A DNA stretch of 64,000 nt from JANPPS01 sp043758105 (GCA_043758105.1 JAYVOF010000248.1:1-64000), one strand, 5' to 3'. Shown: positions 48,989-58,937, counted from the first letter of the stretch. Notes: generated by a model from the letters alone, not told the origin. Numbers and translations: made by a program.

Positions 48989-50779
48989 ATGGGCGAAACG
49001 CTGGCGTATGAACTTCCGGTGCGGCGCAGGCGGCGGAAATGGTGGCTCGCGAAATGGACCCTGATCCTGGGCATCTGGGGCGCGGTCATCGGGGCGCTGA
49101 TGCTGCTGTGGTTCGCGCAGGACCTGCCGCGGCCAGAGGCGGCGCTGGATGCGGCGCGGCGCCCTGGATTGACGCTGCAGGACCGCGGCGGGCAGGTGTT
49201 TGCGACGTTCGGCGACGTGGTCGGGGACCCGCTCCGCCTGCGGGACATGCCGCATTGGCTGCCGGAGGCGGCGGTCGCGGTGGAGGACCGGCGGTTTTAT
49301 CGCCACCACGGGCTCGACCTCATCGGCATTTTACGCGCCGCGTATATCAACGTCAGCGCCGGCCGGCTGGTGCAGGGGGGATCGACGCTTACGCAGCAGG
49401 TCGCCAAAAACCTGTTCCTGACCAACGCCCGGACGTTCCGGCGCAAGGTGCAGGAGGTGCTGCTGACGCTGTGGCTGGAGCAGAGTTTCAGCAAGACGGA
49501 GATCCTCGAAATCTGGCTGAACCGGGTCTATCTCGGCAGCGGCGCGTGGGGGGTGGACGCGGCGTCGCGGATGTATTTCGGCCTGTCGGCGCGGAAGTTG
49601 AATGTGTGGCAGAGCGCCGTGATTGCAGGCATCCCGCGCGCCCCATCCCGGTTCAATCCGCGCACCGACCCTGCCGCCGCCGCCGCCCGCGGGCGCGAGG
49701 TTTTGGCGGTGATGGCCGAAACCGGCGCGATCACGAAGGCGGAGGCGGACCAGGCCGCGGCCCAAATCATCTTCGCCCCGCGCCCGGCGACCGGCGGCTG
49801 GTTCGCGGATTGGGCGGCCGAGAATTCCGCGCCGATGGTGCCGCCCGGTGCCGACGCGGTATTGCATACGACGCTCGATTCCCGGCTGCAGGCGGCGGTG
49901 GAGGCGCGGCTGGCGGCGACGCTGGACGGCCCGGGGGCGGCGGCCGGAGCCGCGCAGGGGGCGGTGATCGTGCTGGACGCCAATACCGGTGCCGTCCGCG
50001 CGATGGCCGGCGGGCGGGACTGGCGGACCAGCCCGTATAACCGTGCCGTGGCCGCCCGGCGCCAGCCCGGCTCCGCATTCAAGCTATTCGTCTGGCTGGC
50101 CGCGCTGGAGTCGGGGATGCGGCCCGAGGACACGGTGCTGGACGCCCCGATCCGCATCGGCACCTGGTCTCCGGCCAATTTCGACGGCCGGTTCCGCGGT
50201 GACGTCACGCTAGAAGAGGCCTTGGCCCAATCCCTCAACACCGCCAGCATCCGCCTCATGCAACAATCCGGCGGCCCCCGCGGCGTGGCGTCGCTGGCCA
50301 AGCGGCTCGGGATCGCGGACACGCTCCCGGCAGATTTGTCGCTGGCGCTCGGCACCGGCGAGGTCGGCCTGCTGGAGCTATCGGCGGCCTACGCCACGGT
50401 ATTCAACGGCGGCCACCTGGTCACCCCCATGGGCATCGACAGCCTAGACGCGGACGGCAAGCGGGTCCCGTTTGCCCATTACGGCGGCGAACGCGTGCTG
50501 GAGCCGGAGATCGCTGCGAACATGACCCGCATGCTGGCCGGCGTCGTGTCACACGGCAGCGGCCACGCGGCCGATGTGCCGGGCCGGTTCGTGGCGGGCA
50601 AGACCGGGACGACCCAGGATTTCCGCGATGCTTGGTTTGTGGGGGCCTATGGCAGCGGACCTGGCGCGGTGGTGATCGGGGTGTGGATGGGCAATGATGA
50701 CGGCCGACCGATGAAGAATGTGAGCGGGAGCGGGCTGCCGGCCCGGCTGTTTCACGAGGTGGCATTGGGTGTTTATTAA
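48989..50779 (+). CDS. PBP1A-type penicillin-binding protein (glycosyltransferase/transpeptidase)
   Basis: A 596-aa bifunctional peptidoglycan synthase. An N-terminal helix (WTLILGIWGAVIGALMLLWF) is followed by the GT51 domain (AVEDRRFYRHHGLDLIGILRAA ... GGSTLTQQVAKNLFL ... EILEIWLNRVYLGSGAWGV). The transpeptidase has SAFK in the RQPGSAFKLF motif, the SLN motif and KTGTT. Builds and cross-links glycan strands at the inner membrane. ATG 48989 chosen because it starts the short cytoplasmic tail; follows the protease by 4 bp. Confidence 0.94.
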   Translation: MGETLAYELPVRRRRRKWWLAKWTLILGIWGAVIGALMLLWFAQDLPRPEAALDAARRPGLTLQDRGGQVFATFGDVVGDPLRLRDMPHWLPEAAVAVEDRRFYRHHGLDLIGILRAAYINVSAGRLVQGGSTLTQQVAKNLFLTNARTFRRKVQEVLLTLWLEQSFSKTEILEIWLNRVYLGSGAWGVDAASRMYFGLSARKLNVWQSAVIAGIPRAPSRFNPRTDPAAAAARGREVLAVMAETGAITKAEADQAAAQIIFAPRPATGGWFADWAAENSAPMVPPGADAVLHTTLDSRLQAAVEARLAATLDGPGAAAGAAQGAVIVLDANTGAVRAMAGGRDWRTSPYNRAVAARRQPGSAFKLFVWLAALESGMRPEDTVLDAPIRIGTWSPANFDGRFRGDVTLEEALAQSLNTASIRLMQQSGGPRGVASLAKRLGIADTLPADLSLALGTGEVGLLELSAAYATVFNGGHLVTPMGIDSLDADGKRVPFAHYGGERVLEPEIAANMTRMLAGVVSHGSGHAADVPGRFVAGKTGTTQDFRDAWFVGAYGSGPGAVVIGVWMGNDDGRPMKNVSGSGLPARLFHEVALGVY

Positions 50780-50821
50780 AACTGGGGGCGGTTTAGATAA
50801 AAATAAGGAATAATCATCGCT

Positions 50822-51541
50822 ATGATAACCATAACAGATACACTGCTTATATTCGTAACACTGTCTGGACCAGTGATAGCTGTCCAAGTACAAAAATTTA
50901 TAGAACGTAAGACGGAGTCTCATAACAGAAGGACATGGATATTCCAGACGCTGATGGCAACGAGAGCGGTCAGAGCTGGGTCATTCGAGCATGTTCAAGC
51001 CCTAAATCTGATCGAAGTGTTCTATAACAAAAATACAAGAAATGATGAGTTAGTTGTCGATTCTTGGCATGTATATCTTGACTTTCTATCTAATCCACTC
51101 CTGCCGGGAGCTCAAGAAAGTGAGTATGCAAGCTGGAATGACCGGGGTGTGGATAAACTTGTCGAACTACTTGAAGCCATGTCCTCTTCACTCGGTTTCA
51201 AGTTTGATAAGGTGCGTTTGAAACGAGGGGGCTATTATCCTCAAGGTCATGCTAACGAATTTAATGCACGAGCCTCTATTCGAGATGGTCTTGTGAGAGT
51301 TCTTTCGGGCTCACAACCCATACCCATGGCTGTGGTAAGCTTACCTATTTCGGAAAATGCACTCACAAGACAGCAAGAGGATTCAAGAATCCTTGTTGAA
51401 AATACTTTCGGGACAGCAGCCACTCAAGGTGGAGATGAAGCAGTAATCGATAGAAGTCGACATGACGCTTGGATCTTACGAAAGTCTCGTCAGAAATCTT
51501 TTTGTTGGTCCGGACGGGGCGTAGATCGGCTGCTGAATTGA
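50822..51541 (+). CDS. AT-rich gene, DUF6680-like membrane-anchored protein
   Basis: A 239-aa protein with a short N-terminal hydrophobic helix (MITITDTLLIFVTLSGPVIAVQVQ), then KFIERKTESHNRRTWIFQTLMATRAVRAGSFEHVQALNLIEVFY, resembling DUF6680-type proteins. Its codon use and base composition are far more AT-rich than the flanks, the strongest anomaly in the window. The last 20 or so residues (KSFCWSGRGVDRLLN) are coded by GC-rich DNA and look like read-through past an insertion junction. Function unknown; likely horizontal transfer. Confidence 0.75.
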   Translation: MITITDTLLIFVTLSGPVIAVQVQKFIERKTESHNRRTWIFQTLMATRAVRAGSFEHVQALNLIEVFYNKNTRNDELVVDSWHVYLDFLSNPLLPGAQESEYASWNDRGVDKLVELLEAMSSSLGFKFDKVRLKRGGYYPQGHANEFNARASIRDGLVRVLSGSQPIPMAVVSLPISENALTRQQEDSRILVENTFGTAATQGGDEAVIDRSRHDAWILRKSRQKSFCWSGRGVDRLLN

Positions 51542-51548
51542 GGATGGG

Positions 51549-52400
51549 ATGGTCATTAGGTTTGTCGAAGCTAACGGCTTGAGTTTTGAGGTGCTCGAGG
51601 AGGGCGGCGGGGACCGGCTCGCGCTGTGCCTGCACGGGTTTCCGGAACACGCCGTGTCGTGGCGGCATCAGATGCCCGTGTTGGCGGGGATGGGGTATCG
51701 GGTTTGGGCGGTCAATCAACGCGGCTATGGGCAGACGAGCCGGCCCGGTGCCGTTGCGGAGTATGCCTTGCCGCATTTGCTGGCCGATATTGCCGCCCTC
51801 ATCGACGCGTCGGGGGCGCGGACGGTGACGCTGATCGGGCATGATTGGGGGGCGATGGTGGCGTGGTGCTTCGCCGCCGGGCAAATCCGGCCGATCAAGC
51901 GGCTCGTGATCATGAACGTGCCGCATCCGCTGTGCTTTCGCCGGGCCCGGAAGTATTGGCGGCAGCGGCTCAAGTCTTGGTATATCGGGTTCTTTCAGCT
52001 GCCGGTGTTGCCGGAGATGATGCTGACCGCGGGCGGGGGTGCGGCGATCCGGCGTATGTTCCGCGGCATCACGCTGCCGCCCGATGTGCTGGAGACCTAC
52101 GTGCAGCAGATCGTGGCACCGGGGGCCGCGACGGCGATGGTGAATTGGTATCGGGCGTTACGGAACCCGTCCCCCGGCACGCCGGATTTGTCCCGCGTGA
52201 TCGAGGTGCCGACCCTGGTGATCTGGGGTGAGGCCGATGTGGCGCTCGATTTGATCTGCCTGGACGGCACCGAGCGCTACGTCCGCGACCTCACGATCAA
52301 GCGGCTGCCCGGCGTGTCCCATTGGGTGCAGCAGGACGCGCCGGAGGCGGTGAACGGCCTGTTGCGGGCGTTTTTAACCGAAGAACCCCACCTCGTGTGA
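51549..52400 (+). CDS. Alpha/beta hydrolase of epoxide-hydrolase type
   Basis: A 283-aa alpha/beta hydrolase. HGFPEHAVSWRHQ supplies the oxyanion HGxP motif. The nucleophile is Asp in LIGHDWGAMVAW, which points to epoxide hydrolase or haloalkane dehalogenase chemistry. The acid is Asp in WGEADVALD and the catalytic His in GVSHWVQQDAPE. The Tyr of WYRALRNPS is compatible with epoxide opening. It overlaps the end of the convergent PEPC-like gene by 27 bp. Confidence 0.88.
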   Translation: MVIRFVEANGLSFEVLEEGGGDRLALCLHGFPEHAVSWRHQMPVLAGMGYRVWAVNQRGYGQTSRPGAVAEYALPHLLADIAALIDASGARTVTLIGHDWGAMVAWCFAAGQIRPIKRLVIMNVPHPLCFRRARKYWRQRLKSWYIGFFQLPVLPEMMLTAGGGAAIRRMFRGITLPPDVLETYVQQIVAPGAATAMVNWYRALRNPSPGTPDLSRVIEVPTLVIWGEADVALDLICLDGTERYVRDLTIKRLPGVSHWVQQDAPEAVNGLLRAFLTEEPHLV

Positions 52401-55178
52401 CACCGCGATGGAGATTTCTCGGACGAGGGCGAACAGCGCGCGGATGGGCGCGATGATTTCGGTCTGTTCGCGCGCGTAGGAGCCGGCCGTGCGGGGGGAG
52501 GCCGGTTCGCCGTAATCCTGGCCGGCCGCCGGGTCGTCGCCCACCGGGAAGATCGCGGCCAGCAGGTCGAGTGCGGCGGGCACTTCGAGGCGGAGTAGCG
52601 CCAGCTCCATGCCTTGCCGGGTGACACCGTGGCGGGCGGAGAAGTCCGGAATTTCGGTGCCGAGCAGCCAGATGCGCTGGATCAACGCCAGGCGAATCGC
52701 ATGCAGCAACACCTCGCGCTGTTGCATGCGGGGCGCGTCCGGCCAGGCGGCGCGTAACGCCAGGTGGTCGGCTTGGACCCGGCGGAACATGGCCTGGGTC
52801 GGTGCCCACAAATCCAGCCGCTGCAAGGCTTTCGCGACCGAGACTAGCGCCGCACCGCGTCCGGGCCGCTTCGTGTGGCTCGCGCGATCGAGCCATGAGC
52901 CGGGGTCGAGCGTCGCCACCACCGCGCGCAGCACGTCGATATCGGAGTGCAGCAGCGCGTGTTGGGGCAGGTCCATGGCACGCCGGAAGCGGCGGCTGGT
53001 TTCCCGCATTTGCGCAAACAGCTCCGGGTGGCGCGCGGCCCCGGCGCCGATGCCCTGCAGCGTGTTCGCCATCCAGCCGAGCTGCTGCAGGATGGCGTTG
53101 TTTGGGATGGCGCGGAGTTCGCGCGGATGGCGGATGCTGACGGCCTGCGCCATGCCGTCCGCCTGACGCGCGGCGGGGCGGGATCCGGTGCGGTCGATCA
53201 GGGCCGGGCCGAATGCGCCGAGGAGGGCGGTGTAGCCCGGGTCCTCGACCAGGGCCGCCATGGTGGTGCGGACGGTGGCGAAGAAATCGGCGGCGAAATC
53301 CGGGTCGGCATAGATCGGGTCCACGCCGCCCGCGGTGGCCACGTGGAAGGTGTGTTCGGCGATGCGGGCGATGGTCGCCAGCGCCATTTCCGGTGTGCGG
53401 AAAAACAAATAGCCGTCGCCACCCTGGAACGCGCTTTCCTCCCGAACCGGGAGGGTGCCGAGCGCGTGACGGCTGCCGGAGGGCGACAGATAGCGCAGCC
53501 GGTCCGCCAGCGATCCCGGGTGGGCGCCGCGTCCGATGCTCTCCCCGTGGGTGTCGAACAGCACGATTTCGACGTTCTTGACTCCGAACCGGGTCAACAT
53601 TTCGGCGATCTTGAAGCGCAACCGCTCAATGAGGTAGCTGGCCGCGACTTGGCCGACATAGCGTCCGGAGTCGGAATAGCCGAATTGGAGGCAGAGCCGG
53701 CCGGTTTGTTCGAGATAGGCGCGCCAATGCGGACTTCGCAGCGCCTCCTCCAGCACGCGCTGCCCGCTTTCCAGTGCCTCGGCGGTTTCGAATAACGGGC
53801 TGATTTCGATCTGTTTTTCGACGCCGAACAGCCGCGCGAGCCAGAGGGCGGCGAGCAGGGTGTAGCCGCCCTCGGTCTCGGCGATCAGGAAGCGGACCGG
53901 GGTCGTCTGATCGATGTGTTTGGTAATCTGCGCCACCGTCATCATGAGCCGGGCGGCCGAGGCTTGTTCCGCCAGCAGCCCGCCGAGATCGACCGGCGTC
54001 GGCTCCACGGTGTCGAGCGCCGCGTTGATCGCCACCAGCAATGCCCGGCGGTGCGACGGATCCTCCGCCGCGTCCCGGATGCCGAGCCGCTGGCGGACGA
54101 CGTTGTGCAGCTGTGTGGAATTGAGCCGCACATGGGTGTGCGCGAGGCCGAGGCCATGCGCCGCGAGCCCGGCCCTGGCGACACAGAGGCGGAGCTGGGT
54201 GTCGCCCTCGGTGTCGGCGATGGCGGTGGCCAGCAGCGCCAATATCGGCCCGGGCGTGGTCAGCGCGTCGTCGCGGCGTCCGACCAGCACGCGCGCCAAT
54301 GCGGCGGCGGCGGCGGCGTCCATGGTGGGGGTCGCCGCCGCGATCTGCGCCCGCACCGCGCTCACCGCGACCTCGATCCGCGCCCGCAACGCCGCCGCCT
54401 CCGGCATGTCGAGCTGACCGTGCAAGCGTTCCAGTTGCAGCACTTTCATCCGGAGCCGGAGCCGCAGCGTGTCGGCCCAGCCGATATCGGTGCGCCCGTC
54501 CGTGTCGTAGCCGACCCAGCTGGTGAGGATGATCGGCCGGGGGGTCATGTCCGTCCACCGCTCGGGCCACACGGTGCGGGCTACGATGAGGAGGGCGCTG
54601 CTGAGCCGGTCGAGCGCGTCACGGCCATGGGCGATGGCCGCGGCGGCCTGCGCGAACTCCTGTTCCAAGGTGATGGGCGGCGGGCGGTGGGCGGCGGGCA
54701 GGTGGGTAGGCCGATGGCCGCTGGCGGTTTCGGCCAAGGCCAAGGCGGCGTCCGGGGCCAATGAGAACGTGGGGTGGGCGGTGAACACCGCGGCATATCG
54801 TGACCGCTCGATACTCGCGCGGAACTCGGCGAGGCGGACCGGGCTGTCATCCGGGTCCGGACGCAGCACGGTCTGTGCGACGGCGGCGAGCGCTGCCTCG
54901 TTTTGTGCCGGGTCGGTGCCGCCGACATAGGCGGCTAGGCGCGTGGCGCGGTGTTCGAACGCCTGGTCCCGCAGCGCGGTCACGATGGCGGCGAGGGCGA
55001 GGGTATCGAGCTCGCCCTCATCGACCATGCGGGTGATGCCAAGGGCGATGGACATGACGGGATTCCCGAACGGATCCTCCTCCGTTTCGGCCATGCGCCG
55101 GGCCACGAGGGCGAGGAGCATGGCGAGGTGGGCGGCGGTCGGGGAGGGGGGCGCTGCGTCCATGCGGAAATGATGCAC
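52374..55178 (-). CDS. Divergent phosphoenolpyruvate carboxylase homologue
   Basis: A 934-aa protein of PEPC length and order. Motifs are recognisable but altered. TAHPTF (133-138) replaces TAHPTE. SWVGYDTDGRTDIG (220-233) replaces SWMGGDRDGNP. FGYSDSGRYVG (499-509) replaces GYSDSxKDAG. FDTHGESIGRGAHPGS (541-556) replaces FHGRGGSVGRGGGP. The chain ends SHEVGFFG, not QNTG. The active-site His135 and several arginines are kept. Canonical PEPC makes oxaloacetate from PEP and bicarbonate; here activity may be lost or changed. GTG 55178 or ATG 55163 start. Confidence 0.78.
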   Translation of the reverse strand: MHHFRMDAAPPSPTAAHLAMLLALVARRMAETEEDPFGNPVMSIALGITRMVDEGELDTLALAAIVTALRDQAFEHRATRLAAYVGGTDPAQNEAALAAVAQTVLRPDPDDSPVRLAEFRASIERSRYAAVFTAHPTFSLAPDAALALAETASGHRPTHLPAAHRPPPITLEQEFAQAAAAIAHGRDALDRLSSALLIVARTVWPERWTDMTPRPIILTSWVGYDTDGRTDIGWADTLRLRLRMKVLQLERLHGQLDMPEAAALRARIEVAVSAVRAQIAAATPTMDAAAAAALARVLVGRRDDALTTPGPILALLATAIADTEGDTQLRLCVARAGLAAHGLGLAHTHVRLNSTQLHNVVRQRLGIRDAAEDPSHRRALLVAINAALDTVEPTPVDLGGLLAEQASAARLMMTVAQITKHIDQTTPVRFLIAETEGGYTLLAALWLARLFGVEKQIEISPLFETAEALESGQRVLEEALRSPHWRAYLEQTGRLCLQFGYSDSGRYVGQVAASYLIERLRFKIAEMLTRFGVKNVEIVLFDTHGESIGRGAHPGSLADRLRYLSPSGSRHALGTLPVREESAFQGGDGYLFFRTPEMALATIARIAEHTFHVATAGGVDPIYADPDFAADFFATVRTTMAALVEDPGYTALLGAFGPALIDRTGSRPAARQADGMAQAVSIRHPRELRAIPNNAILQQLGWMANTLQGIGAGAARHPELFAQMRETSRRFRRAMDLPQHALLHSDIDVLRAVVATLDPGSWLDRASHTKRPGRGAALVSVAKALQRLDLWAPTQAMFRRVQADHLALRAAWPDAPRMQQREVLLHAIRLALIQRIWLLGTEIPDFSARHGVTRQGMELALLRLEVPAALDLLAAIFPVGDDPAAGQDYGEPASPRTAGSYAREQTEIIAPIRALFALVREISIAVSHEVGFFG

Positions 55179-55190
55179 CGCACCATGGGC

Positions 55191-56378
55191 CTATAGCAAT
55201 GAAAGCTGTGCGTGCGGCACCAGGGGTGCGCGAAATTGTGTCGCGTCCAGCCGGTCCCGCCCCTGAAACCCCAATTGCTGCTTCATCCGGCCGAACCGCT
55301 GCGCCAGCAGATCGGCGTAGGGACCCACCCCGGTGAACCGTTGCCCGAACCGGCTGTCATTCAGCTCACCGGCCCGGGTCTCCCGGATGAGCGCCAGCAC
55401 GCGCCGCGCCCGGTCCGGCACGTGCTCTTCCAACCATGCCGTGAAGATGTCCCGGAGTTCGAGCGGCAGGCGCAGCAGCACGTATCCCGCGTGCTGCGCG
55501 CCGCGGTCCCGCGCGGCCTTCAGAATGGTTTCCAGCTCCATGTCGTTGAGGCCCGGGATCATGGGTGCCGCGAGCACGCCGGCGGGCACGCCCGCCTGCG
55601 TCAGGGCCGCGATGATCTGTAACCGCCGCGCCGGGGACGCCGCCCGCGGCTCCATGCGGCGGGCCAGGGCCGGGTCCAGCGTGGTGATGGATAGCCACAC
55701 CCGGACCAGCCCCCGCGCCGCCATTCGGGTGAGGATATCGAGGTCCCGGAGCACACCTGCGGATTTGGTGACGATGCTCACCGGGTGGCCGAACCGCTCC
55801 AGCACCTCCAGCACCGACCGGGTCAGGCGTAGCGTGCGGTCCACCGGCTGATACGGGTCGGTGTTGGAGCCGAGTGCCATGGTGCGCGGCTTATAGCCGG
55901 GCTTGCTCAACTCGCGTTCCAGCACGGCGGCGACATCCGGCTTGAACACGATCTGCGTCTCGAACTCGAGGCCGGGTGAGAAGCCGAGATAGGCGTGGCT
56001 CGGCCGCGCGTAGCAATAAACGCAGCCGTGTTCGCAGCCGCGATAGGGATTGATGGCACGGTCGAAACCCAAATCGGGACTGTCGTTCCAGCTGATGGCG
56101 GTGCGGGTCTTGTCGCGCGTCAGCACCGTTTGCAGCGGCGGCAGGTCCGCGAGCTCCGCCGTGATCGATTCCCACCCATCGGTGACCGGAGCGGTGTCGT
56201 GCGCCGCGAAACGAGGCATCGGGTTGGTCACGGCACCCCGTCCGCGGTACTTCAGGGTTCGGGTACCGAGGTCGGGTTCCGCCTCCGGCAATTCGGACAT
56301 GCCGAACGCTGCGATCGCGTCCGGATCGACCTCACGCGTAAGCTGGCGCCCTCCGTCCGGCATGATCGCGGTCTCCAT
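55191..56378 (-). CDS. PA0069-family radical SAM protein
   Basis: A 395-aa radical SAM enzyme. The cluster-binding motif is CEHGCVYC (Cys115, Cys119, Cys122), preceded by INPYRG as in SplB/PA0069-type proteins. ALGSNTDPYQPVDRTLRLTR and VSIVTKSAGVLRDLDIL are typical. It shares general SPL-like order with DNA-lesion enzymes, but the family's function is unknown. Stop is 13 bp upstream of the PEPC-like start; same strand, so possible co-transcription. Confidence 0.88.
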   Translation of the reverse strand: METAIMPDGGRQLTREVDPDAIAAFGMSELPEAEPDLGTRTLKYRGRGAVTNPMPRFAAHDTAPVTDGWESITAELADLPPLQTVLTRDKTRTAISWNDSPDLGFDRAINPYRGCEHGCVYCYARPSHAYLGFSPGLEFETQIVFKPDVAAVLERELSKPGYKPRTMALGSNTDPYQPVDRTLRLTRSVLEVLERFGHPVSIVTKSAGVLRDLDILTRMAARGLVRVWLSITTLDPALARRMEPRAASPARRLQIIAALTQAGVPAGVLAAPMIPGLNDMELETILKAARDRGAQHAGYVLLRLPLELRDIFTAWLEEHVPDRARRVLALIRETRAGELNDSRFGQRFTGVGPYADLLAQRFGRMKQQLGFQGRDRLDATQFRAPLVPHAQLSLL

Positions 56379-56455
56379 TCGTTCTCAACGGACCATGGCT
56401 TTCTTTAAGCAAGGCGTCAAGAACAAATATGAAACACTTTGTGGGCCGAAATCGT

Positions 56456-57010
56456 TTAGGTGGGAGTCGCTTTCGGCAGAAATTGATGCTCCAGCAACCT
56501 TGGCATCAGCTCCACCAGGTTGCAGGGCCGGTGCCGGTTGTCGAGCTGCCACACCAGGATATCATCCCACGCGTCCTTCACCGCTCCAGTGCTGCCGGGG
56601 AGCGCGAACAGGTATGTGCCAGCGGCAACCCCGGCCAAAGCGCGCGATTGCATGGTCGAGGTGCCGATCTTTTGATAGCTCAGCATCCGGAACAGCTCAC
56701 CAAAGCCCTCGATCCGCTTTTCCAGCACCCGGTCGAACGCCTCTGGCGTCACGTCCCGCCCGGTGATGCCGGTGCCGCCCGTGGTGATCACGGCGTCGAT
56801 CGAACGATCCGCGATCCATCCGCGCAGCCGGCCCTCGATCACATCCGTATCATCCCGCACGATCGCCCGGTCACCGAGTTCATGCCCGGCGGCGGTGATG
56901 CGCGCCGCCAGCGTTTCGCCTGAGCGGTCATCGGCGAGGCTGCGCGTATCCGACACCGTCAAGACGGCAATGCGTACCGGAATAAAGGCCCGGCTGAGGT
57001 CGAGTGGCAT
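56456..57010 (-). CDS. moaB: Molybdenum cofactor biosynthesis protein B
   Basis: A 184-aa MoaB/MogA-fold protein. Motifs: IAVLTVSDTRSLADDRSGETLAARI, VITTGGTGITGRDVTPEAFD (MPT-binding loop with the conserved Asp) and FALPGSTGAVKDAW. It takes part in adenylylation of molybdopterin. Single moa gene; no other cofactor gene is near. Its start is 18 bp from the stop of the slt gene on the same strand. Confidence 0.92.
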   Translation of the reverse strand: MPLDLSRAFIPVRIAVLTVSDTRSLADDRSGETLAARITAAGHELGDRAIVRDDTDVIEGRLRGWIADRSIDAVITTGGTGITGRDVTPEAFDRVLEKRIEGFGELFRMLSYQKIGTSTMQSRALAGVAAGTYLFALPGSTGAVKDAWDDILVWQLDNRHRPCNLVELMPRLLEHQFLPKATPT

Positions 57011-57027
57011 GGCTAATGCACCCCTGG

Positions 57028-58860
57028 CTAATGCAGCCGTGCGACCAGGTCCGGCCGTTGAGTATTGACGTAGAACCGCGGCCAGGTCCCCGCCGCCAAT
57101 TCATCGAGGGTAGGGGTCGGCAAATGCAACTGCGCGGCATAAAGCCAGGTATAGGTCAGCACCCGGGGGATGTAGGCGCGGGTTTCTTCGTTCGGGACGC
57201 TCTCGATGAACAGCAAGGGATCGCCCTTATGGTTCAATTCGGCACCCCACCGCGCAAAGCTGGCCGGACCCGAATTATAGCTGGCCAGGAGCCGGATCAG
57301 GTCCGATTGCACGGTATCATATTGCGCCATTTGCAGCAGATAACGCTGCGCGACATCGAGGTTGGCCGCCGGGTCATGCAGCAACTGCACGCCCACATGC
57401 ATCGTGTGACCGTTTACGGCCGGGCCGCCCAGCACAAATCCGGCGGTGCCCGGCATCAGCTGCATCAGCCCGCGCGCCCCGGCCCGCGAGACGGCGGACG
57501 GGTCGAAGTTCGATTCGAGCCGGGTCATGGCATAGACTAGCGCCGGGTCCACCCGGAACCCCCCCCGCGGACGGAGCCGGGCCGCCGGCAGGCGCAGAAA
57601 GAGGCTGTCCTGGGGCAGGATCGCCTCGGCCAATTGGCTGGCAAAGGTCTTCAGGCCGGCGGTGCGGGCCACCAGCAGGATGGCGCGACTAAAGCCCGGC
57701 TGGTCCTGCGTCTCGGCCCAAAGCCGGCGCAATTCCGCCTCTGCCCGCGCCGTTTGTCCCACCTGTATCAGGCCAAAGGCGCGCATGCCCGATGGCGTGC
57801 TGGCGACCGCGTCGACGTCGGCCTCTCCTAGCGTCCAGGACGCGGTAGGCTCGGCTGCAATGATGCCCTGTCCTAAGGCACGCCGGGCGAGCAGGCCGTA
57901 GAAGCTGCGGGGGCTGGTCGCTGCGCGCTGCATCCATGGCGCATACGCGCTGGGATTACGCCCCCGCAGGGCAGCACGGGCCGCCCAAAAGGCGGCGGCC
58001 GACCGGCGTCCGGGACTGCTGAGGCTGGCGTCATATGCGGCCTCGAACATCGCCTGCGCGTGCTCGGTGCGATCGAGGCGCCAGGCGGCGAGGCCCGCGA
58101 TGAAGGGAGCCAGGCCGACACGGCCCCGGGCCTGATGGTTGGCCGCCTCTGCCAAGGCCAACGCCTCGGGATCGCGGCCCTGCGAGAAGAGGATCTGCGC
58201 CACCTCGGCCCGTAATAGCGCCCCATATAAGGGATCCAGGCCTCGCGTATGGGCAATCAGACGGATGGCGCGGTCCGTCTGACCCGCCCGCGCGGGCTCG
58301 TGGACCGAGCGGTCGAGGACCGGGTTGCGCGGCATGAGGCGCAGCGCCGGCTCGACATCGTCACTCGGCACGGCGGCAACGCTAATAGGGCGCGCCGGCG
58401 GCGGTGCAGACGGTGCGGCGGCCCCCTTCGGCAGCATCGCGAGCAACGCGCCATGCAGGAGCGGCGCGTCGGGGAGGTCACTGTAATAGCCAAGCCACGC
58501 GCGGATCTGATCCTCTGCCGGGCCAGGGTCGAAGCCGCACGGCCCAAGATACCGGTCGGCCAGCACATGGCCGAGGAGGAGCGGGTTGGTCAGTTTGGCA
58601 TAGTGGGCCAGGGCGGCGGGAATATCCGCCGCGGCCTGCGCTGCAAAAACCCGGCGTACCCGCATCGCCTCACTCGGAGGCAAAGGCTGCGGTAGCGATA
58701 CGCCGCCGTATTGGGGCGATATGCGGGGAACGGCAAACGCCACGTCGTCATAGACGTCAGCCGCAGCGGCCGGCACCGTGGTGCCAGCGAGGATCGCGGC
58801 CCCGGTGATGATAACCCGGGCGGCGGAGAGCCGGGAAAGCCGTGGGCTGGTCCCAATCAT
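57028..58860 (-). CDS. slt: Soluble lytic murein transglycosylase
   Basis: A 610-aa exported enzyme with an N-terminal signal sequence (RVIITGAAILAGTTVPAAAAD), a long helical superhelix of repeats, and a C-terminal SLT domain at about residues 450-570: YAMTRLESNFDPSAVSRAGARGLMQLMPGTAGF with the catalytic Glu. Cleaves glycan strands of peptidoglycan in the periplasm. Length and layout match Slt70. Confidence 0.93.
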   Translation of the reverse strand: MIGTSPRLSRLSAARVIITGAAILAGTTVPAAAADVYDDVAFAVPRISPQYGGVSLPQPLPPSEAMRVRRVFAAQAAADIPAALAHYAKLTNPLLLGHVLADRYLGPCGFDPGPAEDQIRAWLGYYSDLPDAPLLHGALLAMLPKGAAAPSAPPPARPISVAAVPSDDVEPALRLMPRNPVLDRSVHEPARAGQTDRAIRLIAHTRGLDPLYGALLRAEVAQILFSQGRDPEALALAEAANHQARGRVGLAPFIAGLAAWRLDRTEHAQAMFEAAYDASLSSPGRRSAAAFWAARAALRGRNPSAYAPWMQRAATSPRSFYGLLARRALGQGIIAAEPTASWTLGEADVDAVASTPSGMRAFGLIQVGQTARAEAELRRLWAETQDQPGFSRAILLVARTAGLKTFASQLAEAILPQDSLFLRLPAARLRPRGGFRVDPALVYAMTRLESNFDPSAVSRAGARGLMQLMPGTAGFVLGGPAVNGHTMHVGVQLLHDPAANLDVAQRYLLQMAQYDTVQSDLIRLLASYNSGPASFARWGAELNHKGDPLLFIESVPNEETRAYIPRVLTYTWLYAAQLHLPTPTLDELAAGTWPRFYVNTQRPDLVARLH

Positions 58861-58937
58861 TCGCGTCGCCTACACGTCACCCGTGACCGACGCAATGGGC
58901 GTCGCATGAACTATTCGAGAGTTGGATTGTCCATATT

